A stretch of 64,000 nucleotides of DNA, taken from contig NZ_QDGZ01000008.1 of assembly GCF_003076135.1 (NCBI RefSeq), forward strand, positions 62,001 to 126,000, given 5' to 3'. Position numbers and translations under genes: made by a program. The stretch's first letter is position 1; each line of letters starts with the position of its first letter. The notes under the pieces were generated by a model. That model was given only the letters and a program-made list of their open reading frames with translations. It ran no database searches and was not told where the DNA came from. Positions 50,451 to 59,030 of the stretch are shown here, piece after piece. This DNA is from Nocardioides gansuensis (lineage in GTDB: Bacteria > Actinomycetota > Actinomycetes > Propionibacteriales > Nocardioidaceae).

Positions 50451-51794
50451 ATGACTGAAGGGGCACGGGGGACTGGTCGACGGCGATGGGTCGATCTGGC
50501 GGTGGTCGTCGGGCTGCTGGTGGCGAGCATGGTCTTCTCGGCCAGGCACGTCTCCGAGCACGCGTCGATGTCGCCGATCGACGAGTTCGTCTACAGCGAC
50601 TACTACGCCAAGGTCCTCGACCACGGGGTGGTGCGCCAGGGCGAGAAGACAGGCCTCTTCGCTCGCCGGACGATGTCCTGCGACGGGATCCGCGTCGCCG
50701 GCCCGCCGCCGAACCAGAAGGCCTGCGGGCAGCGCAACGCCGGTGGCGAGATCTACCCGCTCGGTGGCCTGACCAGTGCGGACATCTACACGCCGGCGTA
50801 CTTCCTGATCACCCGAGTGGCGGCCCAGCCGTTCGTCTGGGCCGGAGTGGGCTTCCTCGACGCCGGCCGCCTCGTCGGCGGGTTGTGGCTGGCCGCCGCG
50901 GTGATCCTGCTCTACGTCGCCCTGCGCCGGCGTGGCGTCGCACCGGCCGTCGCCGGCGGGTCCTGCCTCGTGCTGGCCGGCTCGCTGCCGGCTTACTGGG
51001 CGCACACCTACATCTCCACCGATGCCACCGCCCTGCTGGCCGGCGCCGCCATGTTCCTCCTGGCGATGGAGGCCCGTCGCAGCCGGACGCTGCCGCTCGT
51101 CCTCCTCGTCGTCGCGGCAGGAGTCTTCACCCTCTTCAAGGTGCAGAACCTCGCCGCCGTGGCGGCTGCGGCCATCTACCTCGTGCTGCTGGCGGCGTAC
51201 GACGCGCGGTCGGCCGGTTCCTTCGCCGCCCGGCTGCGCGCGTGGCTGCTCGACCGTCGGCTGCTGGCGGCCGTCTCGGCCGTGGTGGTGGGAGTCGCCT
51301 GCCAGGCGGCGTGGCTGGCGGTGCGAGCCGCGCTGGCCGTCGGTGAGGTGGCCGACCACGGGGTCGGCCTGCCGTTCGAGCCGCGCTACCTCTTCACCGA
51401 CGCCTTCGTGTTCCTGCCCAACGTCGCGGCCGGTGCCCTGGCTCCGGCGGTCGCGGGTCCCTACGGTGACTCGGTCTACGTGCTTACGGTGATGGTGATC
51501 ATCGGCGGTGGCGTCGGCCTGCTCCTCGCCCGGTCCAGCGAGGCCTACGACCGGCTGCTGGCGCTCGCCGGGCTGCTCGGCTGCCTGCTCGCGGGGCCGG
51601 CGCTCTCGCTGGCCATCGTGGTGACGACGGGGCAGTACGTCTCCCTGCCGCCGCGCTACGGCATGTCGCTCGTGCCCTGGCTGGTGGGCTGCTTCGCCCT
51701 GCTGGTCGACGGCCGCACGCGCACCGCGCAGGTCGCGACCGTCGCGTTCGGCGCCCTCGTCTGGAGCCTGTCGCTGCTGCTCGCCGAGGCCTGA
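50451..51794 (+). CDS. Polytopic membrane protein, GT-C glycosyltransferase-like
   Basis: 447 aa, about ten TM helices. After TM1 (14-31) the first outer loop has MSPIDEFVYSDYYAK with an acidic Asp-Glu pair, the position of the catalytic acidic motif in GT-C enzymes, and a Cys pair in the large first loop (MSCDGIR, KACGQRN). Helices with LVVAAGVFTLFKVQNLAAV resemble DUF2142-type proteins. I infer a polyprenol-linked sugar transferase, but no family is certain. It is followed by kynureninase after 12 nt. Confidence 0.65.
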   Translation: MTEGARGTGRRRWVDLAVVVGLLVASMVFSARHVSEHASMSPIDEFVYSDYYAKVLDHGVVRQGEKTGLFARRTMSCDGIRVAGPPPNQKACGQRNAGGEIYPLGGLTSADIYTPAYFLITRVAAQPFVWAGVGFLDAGRLVGGLWLAAAVILLYVALRRRGVAPAVAGGSCLVLAGSLPAYWAHTYISTDATALLAGAAMFLLAMEARRSRTLPLVLLVVAAGVFTLFKVQNLAAVAAAAIYLVLLAAYDARSAGSFAARLRAWLLDRRLLAAVSAVVVGVACQAAWLAVRAALAVGEVADHGVGLPFEPRYLFTDAFVFLPNVAAGALAPAVAGPYGDSVYVLTVMVIIGGGVGLLLARSSEAYDRLLALAGLLGCLLAGPALSLAIVVTTGQYVSLPPRYGMSLVPWLVGCFALLVDGRTRTAQVATVAFGALVWSLSLLLAEA

Positions 51795-51806
51795 GAGAGT
51801 GGCTCC

Positions 51807-53066
51807 ATGCCGAACGAGGTGACCCGCGGCGAGCTGACCCAGCCGTCGTACGCCGCTGCGCTGGACGCCCGGGACCCGCTGGCCGCCTGCCGTGACGAGT
51901 TCGTGGGGGCCGAGAGCCGGCTCGTCTACTTCGACGGCAACTCGCTGGGCCGTCCGCTGCGCGCCACGGCCGGCCGGCTGGCGGCGTTCGTCGAGGAGGA
52001 GTGGGGCGGCAGGCTGATCCGGGGCTGGGACGAGCGCTGGTACGACCTGCCGCTGACGCTCGGCGACGAGGTCGGTCGCGTCTGCCTCGGCGCGGCCCCG
52101 GGCCAGACGACGCTCGGCGACTCCACGACGGTGCTGCTCTACAAGCTCGTCCGCGCGGCCGTCGACGCGGCGGAGTCGACCTCCGGAAGTCGGCGTACCG
52201 AGGTCGTCCTCGACACCGACAACTTCCCGACCGACCGCTACGTGGTGGAGGGCATCGCCGAGGAGCGCGGACTCACGGTGCGCTGGATCGACGTCGACCG
52301 CACCGCCGGCGTGAACCTCGACCAGGTCCGCGAGGTCGTGGGGGAGCAGACCGCCCTGGTCCTCCTCAGCCACGTCGCCTACCGCTCCGGCCACCTCGCT
52401 GACGCCCGCGCGGTCACCGCGGCCGTCCACGACGCAGGCGCCCTCGTGCTCTGGGACCTGTGCCATTCCGTCGGCGCGGTGCCGGTCGAGCTCGACGCGT
52501 GGGGCGTGGACCTCGCGGTCGGCTGCACCTACAAGTACCTCAACGGCGGCCCGGGCTCACCGGCCTTCGCCTACGTCGCCCAGCGACACCAGGACAGGCT
52601 CATGCAGCCCATCCGCGGCTGGATGGGCCACGCCGACCCGTTCCTCATGGGTCCGGCCTACCAGCCGGCAGCGGGGATGCGCCGTTTCATCTCGGGCACC
52701 CCAGCCGTCGTCGGGATGCTCGCGATGCAGGACATGCTCGCGCTGATCGACCGGGCCGGCATGGCGGCCGTGCGCGACAAGTCGCGCCGCCTCACGTCGT
52801 ACGCCGTCGACCTCGCGGACGCGAGGCTCGCCGACCTCGGTGTCACCGTCGCCTCCCCGCGCGACCCCGCCCAGCGCGGCGGCCACGTCACGCTCCAGCA
52901 CGAGCGGATGCGCGAGGTGACCGCCGAGCTCTGGCGCCGCGACGTGATACCGGACTACCGGGACCCGGGGGGCCTGCGGATCGGCCTCTCGCCGCTGTCG
53001 ACGTCCTTCGAGGAGGTTCGCCGCGGGCTCGAGGCCGTCCGCGAGGTGCTGCTCAGCCCCCGTTAG
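51807..53066 (+). CDS. kynU: Kynureninase
   Basis: 419 aa PLP enzyme. RLVYFDGNSLGRPL at the N terminus, FPTDRYVVEG, LSHVAYRSG, WDLCHSVGAVPV and the Schiff-base Lys243 in GCTYKYLNGGPGSPAF fit kynureninase; FISGTPAV and SPLSTSFEEV follow. It cleaves kynurenine to anthranilate and alanine. No kynA or kynB is adjacent. The 3' end overlaps the convergent gene's stop. Confidence 0.93.
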   Translation: MPNEVTRGELTQPSYAAALDARDPLAACRDEFVGAESRLVYFDGNSLGRPLRATAGRLAAFVEEEWGGRLIRGWDERWYDLPLTLGDEVGRVCLGAAPGQTTLGDSTTVLLYKLVRAAVDAAESTSGSRRTEVVLDTDNFPTDRYVVEGIAEERGLTVRWIDVDRTAGVNLDQVREVVGEQTALVLLSHVAYRSGHLADARAVTAAVHDAGALVLWDLCHSVGAVPVELDAWGVDLAVGCTYKYLNGGPGSPAFAYVAQRHQDRLMQPIRGWMGHADPFLMGPAYQPAAGMRRFISGTPAVVGMLAMQDMLALIDRAGMAAVRDKSRRLTSYAVDLADARLADLGVTVASPRDPAQRGGHVTLQHERMREVTAELWRRDVIPDYRDPGGLRIGLSPLSTSFEEVRRGLEAVREVLLSPR

Positions 53067-53686
53067 AGTCCGAGGTTCAGCCTCGCCAGGATCTGGTTGA
53101 GCAGGTCGCGGATCTGCGTGAGCAGGTTGCCCAGCAGACCACCGCCGGGGCCGGGGTCGAGCAGGCCGGCAATCGCGCAGAGCAGGTTGCCGAGCAGGTT
53201 GCCCGGACCGGGCGTCGCGACGATGCGGAGCTCGATCCGGCTGAGGTCGATCACCAGGCCCAGCAGGTCCAGGTGGAGCGGCCCGAGGACCAGGTGCAGG
53301 ATTTCGCACACTGCCGGCTGGGCCTGGCGCGCGGAGGTGATCCGCTCGCCGTTGATCTTCTTCACCCGCATCTTCTCGATGCCGGAGAAGAGGGTCTTGC
53401 TCCCGTCGTCACCCGTGACGACGCCGTCCAGGAAGCCCTTGACCCACAGCTTGCCGTCGCGCTTGACGAACTTGATGGGTGTGAAGGAGCCGGTCACCCG
53501 GTCTCCGGTCGAGGTCTTGCCCACGACCTTGCTGATCATCTTGCCCTCTGCGGTCTTGCCGACGACCTCACGGCCGTCCCCCGCGGCAGCGGCGCTCCCC
53601 ACGCCGGCGCCGACCAGTCCCACGATCATCGCGAGCGCGACGATCAGGGCGGAGGCAAGAGCACGTGTCCTCCCAGTGTTGGACAT
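53063..53686 (-). CDS. Secreted protein with LLGNLL-type C terminus
   Basis: 207 aa. Signal peptide 1-35 (AAAA-GDG). The middle has basic beta-strand repeats (VVGKTAEGKMISKVVGKT, GSFTPIKFVKRDGKLWVKGF). The C-terminal half is hydrophobic and Leu/Gly-rich: LGPLHLDLLGLVIDL, PGNLLGNLLCAIAGLLD, GGLLGNLLTQI. This tail recurs in exported actinobacterial proteins of unknown function. GGAGGGA precedes the ATG. No function assigned. Confidence 0.75.
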   Translation of the reverse strand: MSNTGRTRALASALIVALAMIVGLVGAGVGSAAAAGDGREVVGKTAEGKMISKVVGKTSTGDRVTGSFTPIKFVKRDGKLWVKGFLDGVVTGDDGSKTLFSGIEKMRVKKINGERITSARQAQPAVCEILHLVLGPLHLDLLGLVIDLSRIELRIVATPGPGNLLGNLLCAIAGLLDPGPGGGLLGNLLTQIRDLLNQILARLNLGL

Positions 53687-53780
53687 GGTTCCCTCCATCT
53701 GTCCAGGGTCGGGGACCACCCCGGCCCGCGGCTCCGCAAAGGCGCGAAGCCTCGGGACCGGTACCCACCGGGCGTAGAGG

Positions 53781-54227
53781 TCAGCGGCCCCGGATCCAGA
53801 CGAGCTCGCCCGCCTCCCACTTCTCGGCGGCGACGTCGGCGAGCCGGTCGAGCGCGGCGCGCATCGAGCCCTCCCGGATCTCGGCGGCCTGCGCGACGCC
53901 GTACCGCTGGCCGACCGCGTTGTTCTGCTCGTCGATCCTGGAGTCCACCGGCGCGTTACGCCCGTCCTCCTGCGCGGCGGCGACCGCCTGTGCGACCTCG
54001 AGGCCGTGGCGCCCGGCGAGGTAGGCCTGCCAGATGAAGTGGCGCATCGCGTTCTGCCGCCCGGGGGTGCCGTCGTTGCGCGCGGCCGCGACACTCAGGG
54101 CGGTCGCCGACGCGGCCATCACGTCGGCGGCATCGGCGTGCGATGCGCCCGCCTTGCGGGCGGCCTGGTAGAGGGTGGGGGCACCGGTGACTGCCTTGAC
54201 GGCCTTGCCGATCGAGCCGAGATCCAT
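53781..54227 (-). CDS. DUF6973-like small protein
   Basis: 148 aa, no signal. The conserved centre is RQNAMRHFIWQAYLAGRHGLEVAQAVAAAQE, then DSRIDEQNNAVGQRYG, a helical pattern with Asn/Arg/His and Asp-x-x-x-Asn-Asn residues that could be catalytic. I recall this pattern as DUF6973 but cannot verify it. An alternative upstream ATG is at 54263. Divergent from the LD-carboxypeptidase-like gene. Confidence 0.6.
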   Translation of the reverse strand: MDLGSIGKAVKAVTGAPTLYQAARKAGASHADAADVMAASATALSVAAARNDGTPGRQNAMRHFIWQAYLAGRHGLEVAQAVAAAQEDGRNAPVDSRIDEQNNAVGQRYGVAQAAEIREGSMRAALDRLADVAAEKWEAGELVWIRGR

Positions 54228-54272
54228 GCGGGCAGCCTGCCATGGTCCGACACGAGCAGCCATGATCGGAGC

Positions 54273-55298
54273 ATGAGCATCCGCGTCCCACGGCCACTCC
54301 GCCCCGGCGACCGCATCGGCGTCACCTCTCCGTCCAGCGGCGTGGGCGGCGAGGCGGCGGCGCGGATCGACTTCTGCGTCGACTGGCTCAGCCGGCACGG
54401 GTACGACGTGGTGGTCGGCGCCTGCATGGACGGCACCCGCCACGTCTCGGCGCCGAAGGAGCAGCGGGCCGCCGAGCTGACCGCGATGCTGACCGATCCC
54501 GACGTGCGCGCCGTGGTGCCGCCGTGGGGCGGGGAGACCGGGATCGACCTGATCGACCTGCTGGACTACGACGCGATCGCGGCCGCCGAGCCGACCTGGC
54601 TGGTCGGCTACTCGGACTCCTCGACCTACATGCTGCCGCTGCTGCTGCGCGCCGGGCTCGCCACCATCCACGGCGACAACCTCGCGGACACGCCGTACGT
54701 CGTCCCCGACGGGCTGGTGCACTGGCTCGACGTGGCGCATGCCCTCGGGCCGGTGACCCAGCGCGACTCGGGCCTGGTCGCCGACTGGGTGCCGTTCGAG
54801 GAGGACAGCCGGGCGACCTCGTGGAAGCGGGTGGGCACGGGCGTCTGGTCGGTGCTCGGCGGCGGGTCGGCGGCCGCGAGCGGGATCCTCGTGGGTGGCT
54901 GCCTGGACACGGTCGCCAGCCTGGCCGGGACGCCCTACGGCGACGTGCCGGCCTTCGCCGCCGAGCACGGCGACCTGCTCGTCTTCCTGGAGGCCTGCGA
55001 GTACGGCGCCTTCGACGTCTGCCGGATGCTGCACGGGCTGCGGCTGGCCGGCCGGTTCGACTCCGCGGCCGCCGTGCTCATCGGAAGGACCGCCGCCCCC
55101 GATGCCGCGGGGTTCACCCAGCGCGACGCGGTGGCAGACGCCCTGGGCTCCCTCGACGTCCCTGTCGTGCTGGACCTGGAGATCGGGCACGTCCCGCCCC
55201 ACCTGCCGCTGGTACTCGGCGCCCGAGCCGAGGTGGTGGTCGACGGCGACAGGCGCGAGATCACGCAGTGGATCCAGCCGCAGGGCGTGGAACAGTGA
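54273..55298 (+). CDS. LD-carboxypeptidase-like (S66, MccF type)
   Basis: 341 aa. LRPGDRIGVTSPSSGVG at the N terminus, the nucleophile Ser114 in VGYSDSS, a Glu in FLEACEYG and a His in IGHVPPHLPL give the Ser-Glu-His triad of family S66. Members cut the LD bond of murein tetrapeptides or detoxify peptidyl-nucleotide antibiotics (MccF). No signal peptide, so cytoplasmic. Recycling of muropeptides or microcin-like self-protection are both possible. Confidence 0.87.
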   Translation: MSIRVPRPLRPGDRIGVTSPSSGVGGEAAARIDFCVDWLSRHGYDVVVGACMDGTRHVSAPKEQRAAELTAMLTDPDVRAVVPPWGGETGIDLIDLLDYDAIAAAEPTWLVGYSDSSTYMLPLLLRAGLATIHGDNLADTPYVVPDGLVHWLDVAHALGPVTQRDSGLVADWVPFEEDSRATSWKRVGTGVWSVLGGGSAAASGILVGGCLDTVASLAGTPYGDVPAFAAEHGDLLVFLEACEYGAFDVCRMLHGLRLAGRFDSAAAVLIGRTAAPDAAGFTQRDAVADALGSLDVPVVLDLEIGHVPPHLPLVLGARAEVVVDGDRREITQWIQPQGVEQ

Positions 55299-55302
55299 GC
55301 CC

Positions 55303-55719
55303 ATGGACCAGCGAGTGAGCTTCGTGACCCTGGCCGTGCGCGACCTGGCGGCGTCGCGCGCGTTCTACCTCGACGGCCTCGGGTGGCAGCCCGAGCTCGA
55401 CGTGCCGGGGGAGGTGCTGATGTTCCGGGTGGCCGAGAAGGTCGTGCTGTCGCTCTGGGACGAGCGCGCCTTCCAGGCGGAGGTCGGCGCGCCGCCCGCA
55501 CGCGGCGGAGTCCCTCCGGTCACCCTGGCGCACAACCTCGCCACGAAGGACGGCGTCGACCGGGTGCTCGAGCAGGCCCGCGTCGCCGGCGCCGCCGACG
55601 TGGGGCGGGCGCAGGAGCGCGACTGGGGCGGCTACACGGGCTACTTCTCGGACCCCGACGGCTTCCGCTGGGAGATCGCCTTCAATCCCGGCGAGATCGG
55701 TCAGTCCGTGCTGCCGTGA
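55303..55719 (+). CDS. VOC-family protein
   Basis: 138 aa. Two beta-alpha-beta-beta-beta modules: SFVTLAVRDLAASRAFYLDGLGW and GYTGYFSDPDGFRWEIAFNP, the glyoxalase/bleomycin-resistance fold. The C-terminal Glu is a likely metal ligand. Four nt after the LD-carboxypeptidase gene, so co-transcribed. Substrate unknown. Confidence 0.85.
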   Translation: MDQRVSFVTLAVRDLAASRAFYLDGLGWQPELDVPGEVLMFRVAEKVVLSLWDERAFQAEVGAPPARGGVPPVTLAHNLATKDGVDRVLEQARVAGAADVGRAQERDWGGYTGYFSDPDGFRWEIAFNPGEIGQSVLP

Positions 55720-55757
55720 CCTCGACGCTGTCGGTGCCCGGTGGCAAGGTGGCAGCC

Positions 55758-56429
55758 ATGAGCGATCCGAAGCAGAAGCTGACCGCAGAGGAAGTCAGGA
55801 AGGCGGGGCTCGACGACTGGCGCCAGGTCCTGGGCACCCTCCAGGCGCGCTTCGACACCCGTGACTTCGCCACCGGCCTGGCACTGGTCGACCGCATCGG
55901 GGCGGCGGCGGAGGAGATGGACCACCACCCGGACATCACCCTCACCTACCCGATGGTCAAGGTCACCCTGTCCAGCCACGACGTCGGCGGCATCACGTCG
56001 CGTGACATCGAGCTGGGGCGGCAGATCAGCGCCTTCGCGGCGGAGGCGGGCGTGGTGGCCAACACCTCGGGCCTGACCCAGGTGGAGTGGGGGCTCGACA
56101 CCCCCGACGACGGCTCGGAAGTCGTGGAGTTCTGGGCTGCGCTGACCGGCGCGAAGGTCGACGACGGCGAGGTGAGCGACCCGACCCGCCAGGCCCCGGC
56201 CATCTGGTTCCAGGAGCGCGCCCCGGCCTACGAGCGCGGCCCCGACGACGTGGAGCAGCGGTGGCACCCCGACGTGTGGGTCGCCCACGACGAGGCGCAG
56301 GCCCGCATCGACGCAGCCCTCGCGGCGGGCGGCTCGATGGTCGACGACTCGCACGCGCCGTCCTACTGGGTGCTCGCCGACCGGCAGGGCAACCGCGCCT
56401 GCATCTGCACGCCCGAGCAGCGGGGGTGA
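55758..56429 (+). CDS. Pterin-4a-carbinolamine dehydratase fused to a VOC domain
   Basis: 223 aa. Residues 1-100 are a DCoH/PhhB domain: AEEMDHHPDITLTYPMVKVTL (His56-His57-Pro58 and His74-Asp75 of the active site) and SRDIELGRQI. Residues ~115-220 are a VOC half (EVVEFWAALTGAKVDDGE, APSYWVLADRQGNRACICT). The dehydratase recycles 4a-hydroxytetrahydrobiopterin. No aromatic amino acid hydroxylase is nearby. CAAGGT 7 nt before the ATG suggests a leaderless start. Confidence 0.85.
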   Translation: MSDPKQKLTAEEVRKAGLDDWRQVLGTLQARFDTRDFATGLALVDRIGAAAEEMDHHPDITLTYPMVKVTLSSHDVGGITSRDIELGRQISAFAAEAGVVANTSGLTQVEWGLDTPDDGSEVVEFWAALTGAKVDDGEVSDPTRQAPAIWFQERAPAYERGPDDVEQRWHPDVWVAHDEAQARIDAALAAGGSMVDDSHAPSYWVLADRQGNRACICTPEQRG

Positions 56430-56530
56430 CGACGCGGTCGCCCCTCACATGCTGGGACCGCCGTACCGGATGTTGGGACGAGTGACAGACTGGGTTGACG
56501 CCGGAACGCCCCGGCGGCGACGGTTGGCGC

Positions 56531-56572
56531 ATGCGCTTCGACATTCTCGTACGCAGGCGACGCGTGAGCTGA
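56531..56572 (+). CDS. ilv leader peptide (attenuator)
   Basis: A 13-aa ORF, MRFDILVRRRRVS, with Ile, Leu and Val codons in a row (ATT CTC GTA, 56543-56551), the three products of the pathway that ilvBNC serves. ATT and GTA are rare codons in this genome. It ends 1 nt before the terminator stem. Ribosome stalling at these codons when branched-chain aminoacyl-tRNAs run low would prevent termination. Too short for usual gene calling. Confidence 0.8.
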   Translation: MRFDILVRRRRVS

Positions 56573-56573
56573 G

Positions 56574-56636
56574 GCCCCACGGCCCGCTGCACACGCGTCA
56601 TCCCCTCGTCGCCCATCCGGGTCGGGGGGCTTTTTT
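56574..56636 (+). terminator. ilvBNC attenuator terminator
   Basis: GCCCCACGGCCC (56574-56585) pairs with GGGTCGGGGGGC (56619-56630), 11 of 12 positions, followed by TTTTTT at 56631-56636, a U-run seldom seen in this GC-rich sequence. An 8-bp stem GACGCGTG (56559-56566) / CACGCGTC (56592-56599) would enclose the left arm and compete with it, so it can act as the antiterminator or pause hairpin. ilvB begins 63 nt later. Confidence 0.8.
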
Positions 56637-56698
56637 ATTGAATCGGCACTGTTGTTGCCAGGACCATTGAGCACAGCACGACTGAGGAACGGATTGCG

Positions 56699-58441
56699 AT
56701 GACGGAGATCACCGGCGCACAGAGCCTGATCAAGTCCCTCGAGGCCGCGGGCGTGGAGGACATCTTCGGCATCCCCGGCGGCGCCATCCTCCCGGCGTAC
56801 GACCCCCTCATGGACTCCACGCGCATCCGCCACATCCTGGTGCGCCACGAGCAGGGCGCGGGCCACGCCGCTCAGGGGTACGCCGCGGCGACCGGCCGCG
56901 TGGGGGTGTGCATGGCCACGTCCGGCCCCGGCGCGACCAACCTGGTCACGCCGCTCGCCGACGCCCACATGGACTCCGTCCCGCTGGTGGCGATCACGGG
57001 CCAGGTCGGTGCCAGCATGATCGGCACCGACGCCTTCCAGGAGGCGGACATCCGGGGCATCACGATGCCGATCACCAAGCACAACTTCCTGGTCACCAAC
57101 CCCGACGACATCCCGCGGACCGTGGCGGAGGCCTTCCACATCGCCTCCACCGGCCGTCCCGGCCCGGTGCTGGTCGACGTTGCGAAGTCGGCGCTGCAGG
57201 CGAAGACGTCCTTCGTGTGGCCGACCGAGCTGCAACTGCCCGGCTACCGCCCGGTGACCAAGCCGCACAGCAAGCAGATCCGGGAGGCGGCCCGGCTGAT
57301 CCTCGAGTCCCGGCGCCCCGTGCTCTACGTCGGTGGCGGCACCATCCGCTCGGGCGCGTCCGCCGAGCTCGCCGAGCTGGCCGCCTTCACCGGCATGCCG
57401 GTGGTCACCACGCTGATGGCCCGCGGCGCCTTCCCCGACAGCCACCCCCAGCACCTCGGGATGCCGGGCATGCACGGCACCGTCGCCGCGGTCGCGGGCC
57501 TGCAGAAGAGCGACCTGATCATCAGCCTCGGCGCGCGCTTCGACGACCGGGTCACCGGCAACCTCGACTCCTTTGCGCCCGGCGCGAAGGTCATCCACGC
57601 CGACATCGACCCGGCTGAGATCGGCAAGAACCGCTTCACCGACGTGCCGATCGTCGGTGACGTCAAGGAGGTCCTCGTCGACCTGCTGGCCCTGCTGCGC
57701 ACGCTCGCTGCGGACGGCCACACCGGCGACTACGAGGCCTGGGTCGAGTTCCTCGCCGGGGTGAAGCAGAAGTATCCCGTCGGCTACGACACCCCTGCCG
57801 ACGGCTCGCTCGCCCCTCAGTACGTCCTCGAGCGGCTCAGCAAGATCGCCGGGCCCGACGCCATCTACTGCGCCGGCGTCGGCCAGCACCAGATGTGGGC
57901 CGCCCACTTCGTGCGCTACGAGAAGCCGAACACCTGGCTCAACTCCGGCGGCCTCGGCACGATGGGGTACGCCGTGCCCGCGGCGATGGGCGCGAAGGTC
58001 GGCCGCCCCGAGGCGACCGTATGGGCGGTCGACGGCGACGGGTGCTTCCAGATGACCAACCAGGAGCTCGCCACCTGCGCGATCAACGACATCCCGATCA
58101 AGGTCGCGGTCATCAACAACGAGTCGCTCGGCATGGTTCGCCAGTGGCAGACGCTGTTCTACAACGAGCGCTACTCCAACACCGACCTCCACTCCAAACG
58201 CATCCCCGACTTCGTCAAGCTGGCCGAGGCCTACGGCTGCGTGGGCCTGGCCTGCGACAGCCCCGACGCCGTGGACGCCACGATCGAGAAGGCGATGGCG
58301 ATCGACGACCAGCCGGTCGTGGTGGACTTCCGGGTCCACCGGGACGCGATGGTGTGGCCGATGGTGGCCGCCGGCACCAGCAACGACGACATCAAGTATG
58401 CGCGCGACCTGGCGCCCGAGTTCGACGAGGACGATCTGTGA
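56699..58441 (+). CDS. ilvB: Acetolactate synthase large subunit
   Basis: 580 aa ThDP enzyme. N-terminal domain with FGIPGGAILPAYDPL and catalytic Glu in RHEQGAGHAAQGYA, FAD domain in the middle (LGARFDDRVTGNLD), and the C-terminal ThDP domain GDGCFQMTNQELATC ending NNESLGMVRQWQ (GDG..NN motif). It condenses pyruvate or 2-oxobutyrate. GAGGAA lies before the ATG. 1-nt overlap with ilvN. Controlled by the attenuator. Confidence 0.97.
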   Translation: MTEITGAQSLIKSLEAAGVEDIFGIPGGAILPAYDPLMDSTRIRHILVRHEQGAGHAAQGYAAATGRVGVCMATSGPGATNLVTPLADAHMDSVPLVAITGQVGASMIGTDAFQEADIRGITMPITKHNFLVTNPDDIPRTVAEAFHIASTGRPGPVLVDVAKSALQAKTSFVWPTELQLPGYRPVTKPHSKQIREAARLILESRRPVLYVGGGTIRSGASAELAELAAFTGMPVVTTLMARGAFPDSHPQHLGMPGMHGTVAAVAGLQKSDLIISLGARFDDRVTGNLDSFAPGAKVIHADIDPAEIGKNRFTDVPIVGDVKEVLVDLLALLRTLAADGHTGDYEAWVEFLAGVKQKYPVGYDTPADGSLAPQYVLERLSKIAGPDAIYCAGVGQHQMWAAHFVRYEKPNTWLNSGGLGTMGYAVPAAMGAKVGRPEATVWAVDGDGCFQMTNQELATCAINDIPIKVAVINNESLGMVRQWQTLFYNERYSNTDLHSKRIPDFVKLAEAYGCVGLACDSPDAVDATIEKAMAIDDQPVVVDFRVHRDAMVWPMVAAGTSNDDIKYARDLAPEFDEDDL

Positions 58442-58983
58442 TGTCCAAGCACACCCTGTCCGTCCTGGTGGAGAACAAGCCGGGCGTCCTGGCCCGGATC
58501 GCCGGCCTGTTCAGCCGCCGCGGCTTCAACATCGACAGCCTCGCTGTCGGCCCGACCGAGCACCCCGAGGTCTCGCGGATGACCATCGTGGTCAACGTCG
58601 AGGAATCGCCGCTCGAGCAGGTCACCAAGCAGCTCAACAAGCTCGTCGAGGTCCTCAAGATTGTCGAGCTCGACGGCGCCGCCTCGGTGCGGCGTGAGCT
58701 GCTCCTGGTCAAGGTGAAGGCCGACGCGACGACGCGCGGCGTCGTACTGGACGCGGTGCAGCTGTTCCGTGCCAAGGTCGTCGACGTCTCGCCCGACGCG
58801 GTGACCATCCAGGCCGTCGGCAACGCCGACAAGCTCGCCGACCTGCTGCGCGTGCTGGAGCCCCTCGGCATCCGCGAGCTCGTGCAGTCGGGCATGGTGG
58901 CCATCGGCCGCGGCTCCCGCTCGATCAGCGAGCGGCCGCTGCGTCCGGTCGTCGTCCCCGCCCCGCCGTCCGCCATCGGCTAG
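58441..58983 (+). CDS. ilvN: Acetolactate synthase small (regulatory) subunit
   Basis: 180 aa. N-terminal ACT domain (residues 4-75): HTLSVLVENKPGVLARIAGLFSRRGFNIDSL, the valine-binding region, then the C-terminal small-subunit domain (LRVLEPLGIRELVQSG). It binds IlvB and confers valine feedback control. Start ATG overlaps the ilvB stop by one base. Confidence 0.97.
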   Translation: MSKHTLSVLVENKPGVLARIAGLFSRRGFNIDSLAVGPTEHPEVSRMTIVVNVEESPLEQVTKQLNKLVEVLKIVELDGAASVRRELLLVKVKADATTRGVVLDAVQLFRAKVVDVSPDAVTIQAVGNADKLADLLRVLEPLGIRELVQSGMVAIGRGSRSISERPLRPVVVPAPPSAIG

Positions 58984-59030
58984 ACCCACCCAGACAACCC
59001 AGAGTCACACGACAAGAAGGAGAGCCCCCA

